Part shown: piece after piece, positions 1 through 8,405 of the stretch | Layout of the letters: every line of letters starts with the position of its first letter | Position numbering within the stretch: the stretch's first letter is position 1 | Assembly (NCBI RefSeq): GCF_016900375.1 | Contig: NZ_JACJKB010000006.1 | Location: 62,001 to 126,000, forward strand | Source of the DNA: Collinsella tanakaei | GTDB lineage: Bacteria; Actinomycetota; Coriobacteriia; Coriobacteriales; Coriobacteriaceae | Direction: 5' to 3' | DNA length: 64,000 bases | Translations under genes and position numbers: made by a program | Notes under the pieces: generated by a model | Told to the model about the DNA's origin: nothing | Database searches by the model: none | What the model saw: only the letters and a program-made list of their open reading frames with translations

Positions 1-1016
1 AACGCTATGCCTCGTTGCTTACAGATGAGGCCATCGTGCCGTCCCCTTTGCGCGTCGCCATCGAGCGCGCGACCTCCTTTGAGCCGAGCTGCCGTTACGC
101 CGACGCCGATGCGCTTGCCGATGCATTGCGCGGAGAGCACGCAGGGGATGCCGCGCCGGATGTGGCTAAGAAAGGGGAGCGCACCCGTAAAGCTCCTGCT
201 GCTAAGCCCTTTGTGCTCGCGATTGCTGGAATCGCCATTCTCTGCGTCGTGGGTGTCGCGCTGGTGGCGTCCGGGCTGCTTGGACGTAAAGCCGATGCGA
301 ATCACGGGCAAGATGCGACATTCGCCGACGATGCGATAGAAGACGAGGCGGATGGCAGCTCGGCTTCAACGGGCGTGCTCGAGGCGCTGGACATGGACGA
401 TGCTTCCTCTGGCAACGATTCTGCGGCCGCCCAGGAGGCGCGCGAGGCACTGGTGGTCAGCGAATCGTGGTGGAGCCCCAGGGATAACGGCTACTTCGAG
501 TACCTATTCGCGCTTACGAACACAAGCGATAGCGTCGCGGTCGATTACCCGATGGTTCGCATTACGGGCAGGGACGCAGCGGGCGCGGTCGTGACGACGA
601 TAGAGGACGGCGTCATGGCGATCGCTCCCGGTCAGACCGTCTACAAGTTCGGCATCAGGGGAAACGGGACGCTGCCGTCTGAGCTCGAGTTCTCGACAGC
701 GCTTGTTATGGGCAGCTTCGCGCATGAGCAGGCGGATGCGCCGAGCGCGTTTTCCATCACGGGGCTGAATGCCTCTTCGAGCTTGTTCGGCACGTCGTTT
801 ATCGGTGAGCTAACCGCTGAGCACCTGGGCTCCGACGCAGAGATCGCCAGCAGCGCGGCGATGACCATCGTCCTTCGCGATGAGACGGGCGCCATCGTGG
901 GCGGCACCACAGATTTTTGTCAGCTGCCTGCCGAAGGCGAGACCGTGCCGTTCGAGACCACGCCGCTCGAAGTTCCGGAGTACGCCAGCATCGAAGCGCA
1001 TGCAATCCCCTGGTAA
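1..1016 (+). CDS. Ser/Thr protein kinase, C-terminal part (5' end outside window)
   Basis: The reading frame is open from the first bases, so the gene starts before the window. The first ~45 residues (RATSFEPSCRYADADALADAL region) match the last helix of bacterial Hanks-type Ser/Thr kinases, where an R-A-T...RY...L pattern is typical. A charged linker, one membrane segment (about residues 65-90 of the visible part) and a ~230-residue extracellular domain follow. That domain contains a WWSPRDNGYFEYLFALTNTS stretch and resembles FxLYD/Ig-like beta-sandwich modules. Predicted role: a membrane sensor kinase with cytoplasmic catalytic and outward-facing sensing parts. The catalytic loop cannot be inspected here, so kinase identity rests on the tail and architecture. 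A strong hairpin terminator follows the stop codon. Confidence 0.6.
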   Translation, partial: RYASLLTDEAIVPSPLRVAIERATSFEPSCRYADADALADALRGEHAGDAAPDVAKKGERTRKAPAAKPFVLAIAGIAILCVVGVALVASGLLGRKADANHGQDATFADDAIEDEADGSSASTGVLEALDMDDASSGNDSAAAQEAREALVVSESWWSPRDNGYFEYLFALTNTSDSVAVDYPMVRITGRDAAGAVVTTIEDGVMAIAPGQTVYKFGIRGNGTLPSELEFSTALVMGSFAHEQADAPSAFSITGLNASSSLFGTSFIGELTAEHLGSDAEIASSAAMTIVLRDETGAIVGGTTDFCQLPAEGETVPFETTPLEVPEYASIEAHAIPW

Positions 1017-1048
1017 GCGACCATCTTTTACGAGCTAGCACGTGTTGA

Positions 1049-1089
1049 CGCGCGGTTCCTCAGTTGCCAGCTGAGGAGCCGCGCGTTTT
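1049..1089 (+). terminator. Rho-independent terminator after the kinase gene
   Basis: A 15-bp perfect stem (CGCGCGGTTCCTCAG at 1049-1063 with its complement at 1071-1085), 7-base loop and a TTTT tract. It separates the kinase gene from the MerR gene. Confidence 0.8.
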
Positions 1090-1312
1090 GATTCGCGAAT
1101 ATTACAAGCGCTCTTCCGGAAGGGCCCGAGTGGATCTTGGGCCGAGTCGATCCAGGAAGGGGCTGCCTATGAGCAAGCTCAAACAGAACGGTCGAACCCA
1201 ACGGGCGTCGAGTGCGTACAGCCAAAGCACAACCGATGGGGCCGAATCCCGGCGCATGGTCCTTGCCGTCCTTCAACCGGACGGTACAGCATGTGGTGGG
1301 GAGGAGGCGACG

Positions 1313-2179
1313 ATGTGGGAACGTTCGCAAGTTGAGCGGCTGACCGGCTTGAGCCGGCACATGATCCAAGACCTTTGCTATCACAACACGAAAGGCGGCG
1401 GACTGGGCTTTTGGGAGCCTGCCGTGTCAAAGCCGGGATACTCGCGGTTCGACGAGGGCGACCTGCTGATGTTCTACCTTGTCGGCCAGCTCAAACGTGC
1501 AGGCTTCACGTTGCGCGAGGTGGAGCCGACGGTGTTCGCCATCCTCGAGAACGACGACTCACTTGTTCGCACGCTTCAGGGGAAGGCCGACGAGCTCCAT
1601 GCGCGCCGCGCGGAACTTGCTGACCAGCTCTCGGCGTTGGAATGTCTCGAGGATGCGGTGTCGTCAAAGCCAGCAGATCGCCTGTATGCCGTGATGGAGG
1701 CGGTGCTCGTGCAAAGTGTCGATCGGGCTGTTGAGGATGCCGGACGGAGGCTCGGCGCCACGCGCGAGGAGGTCGATTCCGTGCACGCGCTGCTGCTCGA
1801 CGTGGCGCGCGGCATGATGAGCGAGTTGCGCGATGGCGCAGATCGTGTTGACGAGGCGGACGATGCGACCAGCACGCGGCTGTGCATTGGAGAGGCGAGG
1901 GCAGGTATCGCCAGTCTGTTGCATCGCGGCATGGTGCCGACTGGCCCCGCGGCGTGCGGTTTCGTGCGCAGGGTGTCTCGAAAGCTCGCGCGGAGGTGCG
2001 CTTTGGGCACGCCCGCCGAGGCTCGCGCGCATGCCGAGCTGATCATGCGGGCGCTTGCGCACGTTCTTGGCGACGTCGAGAGCGGTGTGCCCGTCGAGCT
2101 GCTGTTCGGAAACGGCTCTTACGCCTTTCTCGCGCAGGCGTTTCGAGTATGCGCGGCGGGTGCGGGACAAGGTAGATAG
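1313..2179 (+). CDS. MerR-family transcriptional regulator
   Basis: This 288-residue protein begins WERSQVERLTGLSRHMIQDL, the winged-helix start of MerR proteins. A YSRFDEGDLLMFYLVGQLKRAGF wing/helix region and a helical, probably dimerising segment (about residues 80-125, ENDDSLVRTLQGKADELHAR and onward) follow. The remaining ~160 residues form a helical C-terminal domain without a recognisable ligand motif. I chose ATG 1313 because GGAGG lies about 5 bases upstream and the MerR domain then starts at residue 1. An in-frame ATG at 1169 with AGGAAGG before it would add 48 unconserved-looking residues. The next gene, a small membrane protein, starts 13 bases after the stop, so the two are probably cotranscribed. 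The signal sensed is unknown. Confidence 0.7.
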   Translation: MWERSQVERLTGLSRHMIQDLCYHNTKGGGLGFWEPAVSKPGYSRFDEGDLLMFYLVGQLKRAGFTLREVEPTVFAILENDDSLVRTLQGKADELHARRAELADQLSALECLEDAVSSKPADRLYAVMEAVLVQSVDRAVEDAGRRLGATREEVDSVHALLLDVARGMMSELRDGADRVDEADDATSTRLCIGEARAGIASLLHRGMVPTGPAACGFVRRVSRKLARRCALGTPAEARAHAELIMRALAHVLGDVESGVPVELLFGNGSYAFLAQAFRVCAAGAGQGR

Positions 2180-2191
2180 GAAGGTTGAAAG

Positions 2192-2746
2192 ATGGATGAG
2201 AAAAAAGGTCGTTTGGGTGGCGGACGCGATGGCAAGTTTATCGCCGCGAGAATCGCGCTCGCGGTGGCGGCGATAGGGCTTGTGGCGGCGTTTTTCCTAC
2301 CATGGGCCTCGGCGAATGATGCGTATCGAGAGGCCGCCGCGCAGGCACCGGAGATCGTTGTCTACGAGGATACCGGCATCACGGCCGCCCAGGCTGCTGA
2401 CCTTTCGCTTTTGGAGTTCGCTCAAATATACGGATCGATGGAAAGCACCTGGACCCTGTACATGTATCTCATGTACGCCTTGCTGGGTATCTCGGCAGTT
2501 TCGCTCGTGTGTGCCGCGGCAGGAAAGTCGATCGCCACAAGTGTGTTCGCGCTGCTCGCTTGTGCACTATCGCGCCTCCTCGTTTGGGATTTTGAAGACC
2601 GGGGAGCCCTTCCCAACGCGACATATGACTGGGGAATTGCTCCGACCATATACCTCGGAGCAACCGTGGTGATTGTAGTCATCGCGGTTTTGGTGGTCGT
2701 GATGCAGCGAAAGGGAAAAGCGACCCAGGCGACGGTCGGTGCCTAA
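2192..2746 (+). CDS. Hypothetical membrane protein, four predicted TM segments
   Basis: A 184-residue protein of unknown function. Hydrophobic segments lie at about 18-36, 90-110, 113-128 and 150-172. The loop between the first two (~50 residues, acidic, AQAADLSLLEFAQIYG) should lie outside the membrane if the basic N-terminus is inside. AGGAAGG precedes the ATG by 7 bases. It sits between the MerR gene and a lipoprotein gene in the same direction with short gaps, consistent with one envelope-related transcription unit. No family motif recognised. Confidence 0.6.
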   Translation: MDEKKGRLGGGRDGKFIAARIALAVAAIGLVAAFFLPWASANDAYREAAAQAPEIVVYEDTGITAAQAADLSLLEFAQIYGSMESTWTLYMYLMYALLGISAVSLVCAAAGKSIATSVFALLACALSRLLVWDFEDRGALPNATYDWGIAPTIYLGATVVIVVIAVLVVVMQRKGKATQATVGA

Positions 2747-2798
2747 AGGGTGCCGCTATGGACGGTTTGAACCCAGAACGAATCAAAAGGAGTTGGAT

Positions 2799-3872
2799 AT
2801 GAAAAGGACCTTGGCAATTCTGGTGTCTGCAGGAATCGCGCTGTCTCTTGCGGCCTGCGGGGGAAAGGCTCCGCAGACAAACGGCGCGTCGGAGACGCGG
2901 GCGGCTGGAACCGAGAGCCAGACTGCCGCGAATCCGCTCGAAAGCGTTATATCGAAAGCCCAAGCCGATTTTTCAGATACTGCCCAGAAGCTGCTCGACG
3001 AGCAGCAGAAGATGTTCGGCGAGGTTGGCGATACCTACGAAGGGTATCTGCAGAACATCGATAAGGTGCAAGCGTGGTATGACCTCGCGGTGGATGAGAC
3101 GGAGCAGCTTGGTGCTCGTGCTGTCGAGTATGGGCGCGAATACTATCAGGCTGTCGTCGATAACGTCGACGTGACCGACGACCGCGATGTGGAGCGTGCG
3201 ACCGAGGACTTCTACGACGCGATCTACGAAGATGCATATGAAGATTACTACGACGCGATTTACGAGGATGCTTTCGACAATTCGTACGACACCTTCTACG
3301 ACGGCGTGCTACAGGATGCATACGATACGACGCCGTATGACGAATGGTTCGATGTGCACAGCGATGCATACGAAGCTCTGTCAGATGCGCGCAGCGACGT
3401 TTACGATGCGATCTCTGACGGACGTTCCGATATCTACTCGGACTACACGGACGTTCGCAGCGCGTTCTATAACAACGATTTCGATGTCCAGGCGCTGTTT
3501 GCGCCCGTCGAGATCGTCGATAACGCCCAGTCTGGAGAAGCGGGCGAGCAGGTGGAAGGAGACGCTGCCGCCCCTGCGGATGGGTCTGCCGATTCCGGAG
3601 ATGCATCCGCATCGGTCTCTCCGGATTTCAAGGCGACCATGGATTCCTATGAGGCGTTCTTTGACGAGTACGTCGAGTTCATGAACGCATATCAGGCCGA
3701 TCCCACGTCAACGGATCTCATTGCCAAGTCTGCCGACATGATGACGCAGTATGCCGACACCATGAGCGCGATGAACTCGATTGATCAAGACGGTCTTTCC
3801 AGTGCCGATTACGCCTATTACGCAGAGGTCACGGCACGTATCGCCGGCAAGCTTGCCAGCGTCGGACAATAG
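2799..3872 (+). CDS. Acidic lipoprotein with Tyr/Asp-rich tandem repeats
   Basis: The 357-residue product starts MKRTLAILVSAGIALSLAAC, a type II signal peptide with lipobox L-A-A-C, so Cys20 should be lipidated and the protein anchored outside the membrane. AAAAGGAG before ATG 2799 decides the start. From about residue 125 to 225 it is made of degenerate repeats of the form YDAIYEDAYED, YDTFYDGVLQDAYD, SDAYEALSDARSDVYDAISD, rich in Tyr and Asp, predicted as a long acidic amphipathic helix. A Ala/Ser/Asp-rich linker (~245-280) and a helical C-terminal domain follow. Function unknown. The repeats could bind cations or cell-wall material, which is only a guess from composition. Confidence 0.65.
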   Translation: MKRTLAILVSAGIALSLAACGGKAPQTNGASETRAAGTESQTAANPLESVISKAQADFSDTAQKLLDEQQKMFGEVGDTYEGYLQNIDKVQAWYDLAVDETEQLGARAVEYGREYYQAVVDNVDVTDDRDVERATEDFYDAIYEDAYEDYYDAIYEDAFDNSYDTFYDGVLQDAYDTTPYDEWFDVHSDAYEALSDARSDVYDAISDGRSDIYSDYTDVRSAFYNNDFDVQALFAPVEIVDNAQSGEAGEQVEGDAAAPADGSADSGDASASVSPDFKATMDSYEAFFDEYVEFMNAYQADPTSTDLIAKSADMMTQYADTMSAMNSIDQDGLSSADYAYYAEVTARIAGKLASVGQ

Positions 3873-3926
3873 CGCTTAAGAAGCGCTGCGGCGCCTTGTG
3901 GCTCATGGTCTTCTCGGGCCGCTGCT

Positions 3927-4142
3927 TTAGAAGTCAATGAGCTCCCGGACAGGCATATCGAGCGCCCGCGCGATGCGGATGAGCACATCGATACCGACAT
4001 CAGCCGCTCCTATCTCGATCTTCCAGAGGTAGGAGCGGCTCGTCCCTGTCATCAGCGCTAGCTGACGCTGGGATATGCCGCGCTCAGATCGTGCGGCTTG
4101 GATATGGGAGCCGAGGGCTCGTTTTTCACGCACGTTATCCAT
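3927..4142 (-). CDS. Small XRE-family HTH regulator
   Basis: A 71-residue protein that is essentially one lambda-repressor-like HTH: LGSHIQAARSERGISQRQLA, then MTGTSRSYLWKIEIGAADVG and LIRIARALDMPV. The N-terminal MDNVREKRALG start at 4142 gives a normal-sized domain; the frame extends upstream but only into the intergenic region. It is transcribed divergently from the DUF4230 gene at 4223. A 26-bp perfect palindrome lies between them, the natural place for an autoregulatory operator. No partner toxin gene is adjacent, so it reads as a stand-alone regulator. Confidence 0.75.
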   Translation of the reverse strand: MDNVREKRALGSHIQAARSERGISQRQLALMTGTSRSYLWKIEIGAADVGIDVLIRIARALDMPVRELIDF

Positions 4143-4170
4143 GCAGCAAGCATACGTGCGGTAAGATAGC

Positions 4171-4196
4171 GAAGTGCTCTCTATAGAGAGCACTTC
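4171..4196. promoter_or_regulatory. 26-bp perfect palindrome, probable XRE operator
   Basis: GAAGTGCTCTCTA at 4171-4183 is followed directly by its exact reverse complement to 4196. It is centred between the XRE start (4142) and the DUF4230 start (4223). Having no loop, it suits a DNA-binding dimer rather than an RNA hairpin. Confidence 0.6.
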
Positions 4197-4222
4197 AACG
4201 GAGGCTTAACGGGAAGGTCGCT

Positions 4223-4888
4223 ATGGTTATCAGAATTCCGAAAGGGAAGGTAAGGCTCATCAAAGTGGGCGTTGCCGCCGCCTTTATCGGCCTTGTGGTC
4301 GGCATCGTGGGGACATTGTTCGTGTCCAACTACAATCCGCCCGATGAGAAGCCGGCGTTCGAGAACGCCTCGATCGTGTTCGGGCGCATCAAGTCGCAAA
4401 ACGAGCTCGTCTCGGTGTCGCAGGGCTACAGCATCACCGATAAAGCCACGGACGCGAACACGTTTTTCAACCTGTTCGACATCCCGTTCACGGGGAACAG
4501 CTTCTGGTATCGCTACTGCGGAACCATCAAAGCAGGTGTGAATCTCGAGACGGCGGACATTGTCCAGGATGGAACGGCCATCACGATCGAGCTCGATCCT
4601 GCATACATCATCTCCAACGAGCCGGATATGGAAGAGTCCGGCGTGTTGGAGGAGAACAACAACTTTCTGAACCCCATTCAAGTTGAGGATGTTGATGAAT
4701 TCCAGCGCCTGTGCGTCGAGCGCAGTGAAAGTGAAGCGGTCGAGGACGGCCTTCTGAACGATGCGCGCGCCGAAGCGGAGGAGCGGTTGACGGCTTTGTT
4801 CTTCGTGGCCCTCGGTGAGGACTACAAGGTCGAGTTTGAGTGGCGCGAGACTCCCGCGGAAGAGACGCAGGTAGCTGTTGAACAGTAG
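4223..4888 (+). CDS. DUF4230 family membrane-anchored protein
   Basis: A 221-residue protein with a basic N-terminus, one TM helix at about 13-33 and an extracytoplasmic domain. The order FGRIKSQNELVSVSQGYSIT, FTGNSFWYRYCGTIKAGVNL, and IVQDGTAITIELDPAYI matches DUF4230, whose members have a G-x-I-x-A-G-[VI]-[ND]-L turn followed by an I-x-I-x-L-P-like strand. Function of the family is not established. GGAAGG precedes the ATG. It shares its promoter region with the divergent XRE gene and is followed 28 bases later by a zinc-ribbon membrane protein. Confidence 0.7.
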   Translation: MVIRIPKGKVRLIKVGVAAAFIGLVVGIVGTLFVSNYNPPDEKPAFENASIVFGRIKSQNELVSVSQGYSITDKATDANTFFNLFDIPFTGNSFWYRYCGTIKAGVNLETADIVQDGTAITIELDPAYIISNEPDMEESGVLEENNNFLNPIQVEDVDEFQRLCVERSESEAVEDGLLNDARAEAEERLTALFFVALGEDYKVEFEWRETPAEETQVAVEQ

Positions 4889-4916
4889 AAGGCCGATGCG
4901 CACAGGAGGGGTCAGC

Positions 4917-5813
4917 ATGGCAAGTTGTCCAAGCTGCAATGAGCAGATTTCCGAAGGTATGGTGTTTTGTCCAAAATGCGGCACCAAGATAGACGTAAAT
5001 CGAACGGCAGAGTCTGCAACCGTCGGAACCGATTGGACGGCGGGCGATAACGGCGACTTGTATTCCGTGGCTATGGATATGGTTGCAACCATATCTAAGC
5101 TTCCCGTGATTCGCGTCGACCGCCGGGAGTTCCTAGCAAAACAGTTCGGTACATCGCCGCAGCTCGAACTTATTATCGCCCAGGGTCCTCAGGCTGTATT
5201 TTCACCAGATGAGCTGCGCGGAATCGCCAATCGCATTATCAATCAAAGTACGACGAAGACGGCGGCGTTGTCGTTTGCATCCGGTTTGCCCTCAAATCCG
5301 GTCACGATGATCGCCGCCGGCGGTGCCGATGTCGTTCAGTATTTCTGTTTCGCCTTCAATCTTGCTCAGCAGCTTGCGTACCTCTTTGGAGAGGATAGTC
5401 TCTTTGCCGATGGCACGACCACGATGTCCGAGGAATCGAAGATCCGTGCGATCGCATATCTTGGCGCAATGCTTGGAGTCGCGGGTGCGGCTCAGCTTAT
5501 CGCGCGGACCTCGGCCAAGGTCGGTGCGAACCTCGGAAAGCAGGTTGCGGCGAAGGCTCTTACCAAAACGGTGTGGTATCCGGTGCTGAAGAGGGTTGGC
5601 GCCCTCGTGGGGCAGAACATCACGAAGAAGACTGTCGAGAAGACCATCACCAAGGCGGTGCCCGTTATTGGAGGCGCTGTATCCGGTGCGTTGACGCTCG
5701 TGACGTTCCGCCCGATGGGGCTGCGGCTTGCCGATGTATTTGCGGATAACCTCAAGAACGGTTTGGTGCCAGAAGAGGTCCCGGAGATCGTGATCGAAGA
5801 TGCTGTGAGCTAG
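4917..5813 (+). CDS. Zinc-ribbon protein with hydrophobic C-terminal domain
   Basis: ATG 4917 follows GGAGGGG. The 298-residue protein opens with a zinc ribbon, CPSCNEQISEGMVFCPKCG (four Cys in two C-x2-C knuckles, residues 4-22). The body is helical with Gly/Ala-rich, moderately hydrophobic stretches (FASGLPSNPVTMIAAGGADV, FCFAFNLAQQLAYLFG, a region around IGGAVSGALTLVTF). The GADVVQYFCFAFNLAQQLAYLFG pattern recalls EcsC-like proteins, but I would not assign that firmly. Probably membrane-associated. It is the last gene before a terminator. Confidence 0.55.
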   Translation: MASCPSCNEQISEGMVFCPKCGTKIDVNRTAESATVGTDWTAGDNGDLYSVAMDMVATISKLPVIRVDRREFLAKQFGTSPQLELIIAQGPQAVFSPDELRGIANRIINQSTTKTAALSFASGLPSNPVTMIAAGGADVVQYFCFAFNLAQQLAYLFGEDSLFADGTTTMSEESKIRAIAYLGAMLGVAGAAQLIARTSAKVGANLGKQVAAKALTKTVWYPVLKRVGALVGQNITKKTVEKTITKAVPVIGGAVSGALTLVTFRPMGLRLADVFADNLKNGLVPEEVPEIVIEDAVS

Positions 5814-5855
5814 GGGTTTGCGAGCGGATGGCTGCGTGTCCTATCGCGCTACCGA

Positions 5856-5890
5856 GGCCGGGGTCCGAAGCACGGATCCCGGCCTTTTGC
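5856..5890 (+). terminator. Rho-independent terminator
   Basis: GGCCGGGGTCCG / CGGATCCCGGCC stem (5856-5867 and 5873-5884, one mismatch) followed by a TTTT tract. It lies between the zinc-ribbon gene and the convergent Crp/Fnr gene. Confidence 0.75.
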
Positions 5891-5927
5891 GTTTTCGCAT
5901 CCGAGCGTCTGTGCCGCAGTCAGCCGC

Positions 5928-6584
5928 TTACCGTCCCAGCAGCTCGAACCTGTTCTTCTTGAAGCGAATCAGTCCATCGCGCTGCATCTTGGAAAGTTCG
6001 TTGGAAAGCGCGCTGCGATCCACGCTCAGGTAGCTCGCCATCTGCTCGCGCGAGAAGGGGATGGTAAAGCTGCGGCTTTCGTGCTCCATCGCCTGCTCCG
6101 CCAGGTAGGAAAGCACGCGCTCGCGGATGGTCTTCGGAGCGGTATGCATGATGCGACGCGATATCGCGATGTTCTTCTGCGCGCCGATGCGCACGAGGTT
6201 CTGGATGATCCGGTGGTGGCTGCGGCACGAGCGCTCGCATACGTTGAGCAGGCGGTCGGCATCCATAAGAAGGACGGTCGAGGGCTCCGCCGCCACGGCA
6301 TCAACGAGCAGCTTGCTTCGCGTGACGGCATAGGCCTCGCCGAACATCTGGCCAGGCTCGACATGCACGAAGATGTCGTGCGCTCCCCAGTAGTAGTTCA
6401 CGGCGATATTGACGCTTCCTTCGATAACGATGCCCAGGTAGCGCGCTGTATCGCCCGTTCGCAGAATCGTCTCGCCCTTGGAAAACGCACGCTCGTGCGC
6501 GCCGAGGCAGGTGAGCAGCTGCTCGATCTCGCGGGCGTCGATGCCGTCGAACAGCGCGATATGTGACAGCCGCGTGTAATCCAT
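5928..6584 (-). CDS. Crp/Fnr-family transcriptional regulator
   Basis: A 218-residue protein with an N-terminal cyclic-nucleotide-binding fold (FSKGETILRTGDTARYLGIV ... GQMFGEAYAV) and a C-terminal winged helix (FSREQMASYLSVDRSALSNE). It lacks an FNR-type N-terminal four-cysteine cluster, so it is not a classical oxygen-sensing FNR. The start at 6584 is preferred over 6596 because GAGG lies 6 bases upstream. It is divergent from hcp, and regulators of this family commonly control hcp under nitrosative stress (for example HcpR). Control of hcp here is inferred from position only. Confidence 0.85.
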   Translation of the reverse strand: MDYTRLSHIALFDGIDAREIEQLLTCLGAHERAFSKGETILRTGDTARYLGIVIEGSVNIAVNYYWGAHDIFVHVEPGQMFGEAYAVTRSKLLVDAVAAEPSTVLLMDADRLLNVCERSCRSHHRIIQNLVRIGAQKNIAISRRIMHTAPKTIRERVLSYLAEQAMEHESRSFTIPFSREQMASYLSVDRSALSNELSKMQRDGLIRFKKNRFELLGR

Positions 6585-6695
6585 CGAAGGCCTCATTTCG
6601 TTGTTATACCAACATACTTATCTTATGCGCCGCCCTATACCTACACAAGGGAGGGGCTCGGCATCGATGGGTCCCCTGAGAGCAAGGAGGCTCTG

Positions 6696-8294
6696 ATGAT
6701 CGAGAGGGATCGCATGATGTTCTGCTTCCAATGCGAGCAGACATCTGGATGCGCTGGGTGCATGGGCCGCGCGGGCGTGTGCGGAAAGACGGCGGACGTG
6801 GCGCTGCTGCAAGATGAGCTGACGGGCGCGTTGGTCGAGCTGGCCTATCTGGTTGACGACGCCGATGTATCCGATGAGGTCTGGCGGCTTGTGGTCGAGG
6901 CGCTCTTCGCCACCGTCACGAACGTCAACTTCGATGCCGACTCCATTTTCGAGTTGCTCGAACGCGTGCATGCGCAGCAGGCAAGGGCAATGTCCGAGAG
7001 CGGGGGCAAAGGTTTTCGGGTCGTTGGCGACTACGATATGAGCGCGGTGTGGGAGGCCCCGGAGGACATCCGCTCGCTGAAGTCGCTCATCCTGTTCGGC
7101 CTGCGCGGCATGGCGGCTTATGCCTACCATGCGTTCGTGCTGGGATACGCCAAGGACGACGTGAACCGTTTCTTTATCCGCGCGCTGCGTGCCGTGGGGT
7201 CGGGGCTTGGCGCGGGCGAGCTGCTTGCGATTGCGCTCGAGCTCGGCGAGAAGAACTACGCTGTCATGGAGATGCTCGACGAGGCGAATACCGAGACCTT
7301 CGGCACTCCGGTTCCCACGGAGGTCTCGCTTACCGTGGAGCACGGGCCGTTCATCGTTGTGTCCGGCCATGACCTCTACGATCTGCAGCAGCTGCTGGAG
7401 CAGACGAGCGGCTTGGGGATCAACATCTACACCCACGGCGAGATGCTCCCTGCGCACGGCTATCCGAAGCTCAAGAAGTATTCGCACCTCAAGGGGCATT
7501 TCGGCACCGCATGGCAAAACCAGCAGAAGGAGTTTGCCGGCATACCCGCACCGGTGCTGTTCACGACCAACTGCCTGATGCCGCCGCGTGCAAGCTACGC
7601 GGACCGCGTGTACACGACCGAGGTGGTGTCGTACCCGGGCCTTGTGCACATCGATGGCGAGCACGATTTCTCGCCCCTTATCGAGCAGGCGCTCGAGCTC
7701 GGCGGCTACCCGCAGAACATGCCGCGCACCGGCATCAACGGCGGCTCCAGCGTGACCACCGGCTTTGCGCACGGTGCGGTCATGTCGGTGGCGGACCGTC
7801 TCGTCGAGGCGGTGCGTTCCGGGCAGGTCAGCCGCATCTTCCTCGTGGGCGGCTGCGACGGCGCACGCCCCGGGCGCAACTACTACACCGAGTTCGTCAA
7901 GCAGACGCCGCCCGACAGCCTGGTGCTTACGCTCGCCTGCGGTAAGTTCCGCTTTAACGACCTCGATCTCGGTACGGTGGCAGGGCTGCCGCGCTTGATG
8001 GATATGGGACAGTGCAACGACGCGTTTAGCGCAGTGCAGGTCGCGCTCGCCCTGGCAGACGCATTCGACTGCAGCGTCAACGAGCTGCCGCTCTCCTTTG
8101 TGTTGTCGTGGTACGAGCAGAAGGCGGTCTGCATCCTGCTCACGTTGCTGCATCTGGGTGTCCGCGGTATCCGGCTGGGGCCGACGCTGCCGGCGTTCAT
8201 CTCGCCGAGTATCCTGGATTGCCTGGTCGAGCGCTACGACATCGCACCTATCACCACGCCGGAGGCAGATCTGCAGGCGATTCTGCAGGGCTAG
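6696..8294 (+). CDS. hcp: Hydroxylamine reductase / hybrid cluster protein
   Basis: A 532-residue Hcp, the usual length. The N-terminal cluster cysteines are C10, C13, C22 and C29 (C-x2-C-x8-C-x6-C), the compact spacing of strict anaerobes. All hybrid-cluster ligands can be placed: H225 (SGHDLYDL), E249 (HGEMLPAHG), C293 (TNCLMPP), C387 (GGCDGA), C415 (LACGK), C440 (GQCND) and E474 (SWYEQKA). The enzyme reduces hydroxylamine or, physiologically, nitric oxide in the cytoplasm. AAGGAGG 5 bases before ATG 6696 fixes the start. No Hcr reductase gene is adjacent. The divergent Crp/Fnr gene is the probable regulator. Confidence 0.95.
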   Translation: MIERDRMMFCFQCEQTSGCAGCMGRAGVCGKTADVALLQDELTGALVELAYLVDDADVSDEVWRLVVEALFATVTNVNFDADSIFELLERVHAQQARAMSESGGKGFRVVGDYDMSAVWEAPEDIRSLKSLILFGLRGMAAYAYHAFVLGYAKDDVNRFFIRALRAVGSGLGAGELLAIALELGEKNYAVMEMLDEANTETFGTPVPTEVSLTVEHGPFIVVSGHDLYDLQQLLEQTSGLGINIYTHGEMLPAHGYPKLKKYSHLKGHFGTAWQNQQKEFAGIPAPVLFTTNCLMPPRASYADRVYTTEVVSYPGLVHIDGEHDFSPLIEQALELGGYPQNMPRTGINGGSSVTTGFAHGAVMSVADRLVEAVRSGQVSRIFLVGGCDGARPGRNYYTEFVKQTPPDSLVLTLACGKFRFNDLDLGTVAGLPRLMDMGQCNDAFSAVQVALALADAFDCSVNELPLSFVLSWYEQKAVCILLTLLHLGVRGIRLGPTLPAFISPSILDCLVERYDIAPITTPEADLQAILQG

Positions 8295-8300
8295 CGGAAG

Positions 8301-8338
8301 GGGCGCCGGTCGGGTTATTACGGTTCCGGTCGGCGCCC
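8301..8338 (+). terminator. GC-rich hairpin after hcp
   Basis: GGGCGCCG (8301-8308) pairs with CGGCGCCC (8331-8338). There is no good T-tract, so termination activity is uncertain. Confidence 0.35.
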
Positions 8339-8405
8339 GCCATTTCCCGCTTGCCGCCTTGCCGCTCAGGTAAGATGGGGGAAGACCGCATACGGGAGGA
8401 GCACC

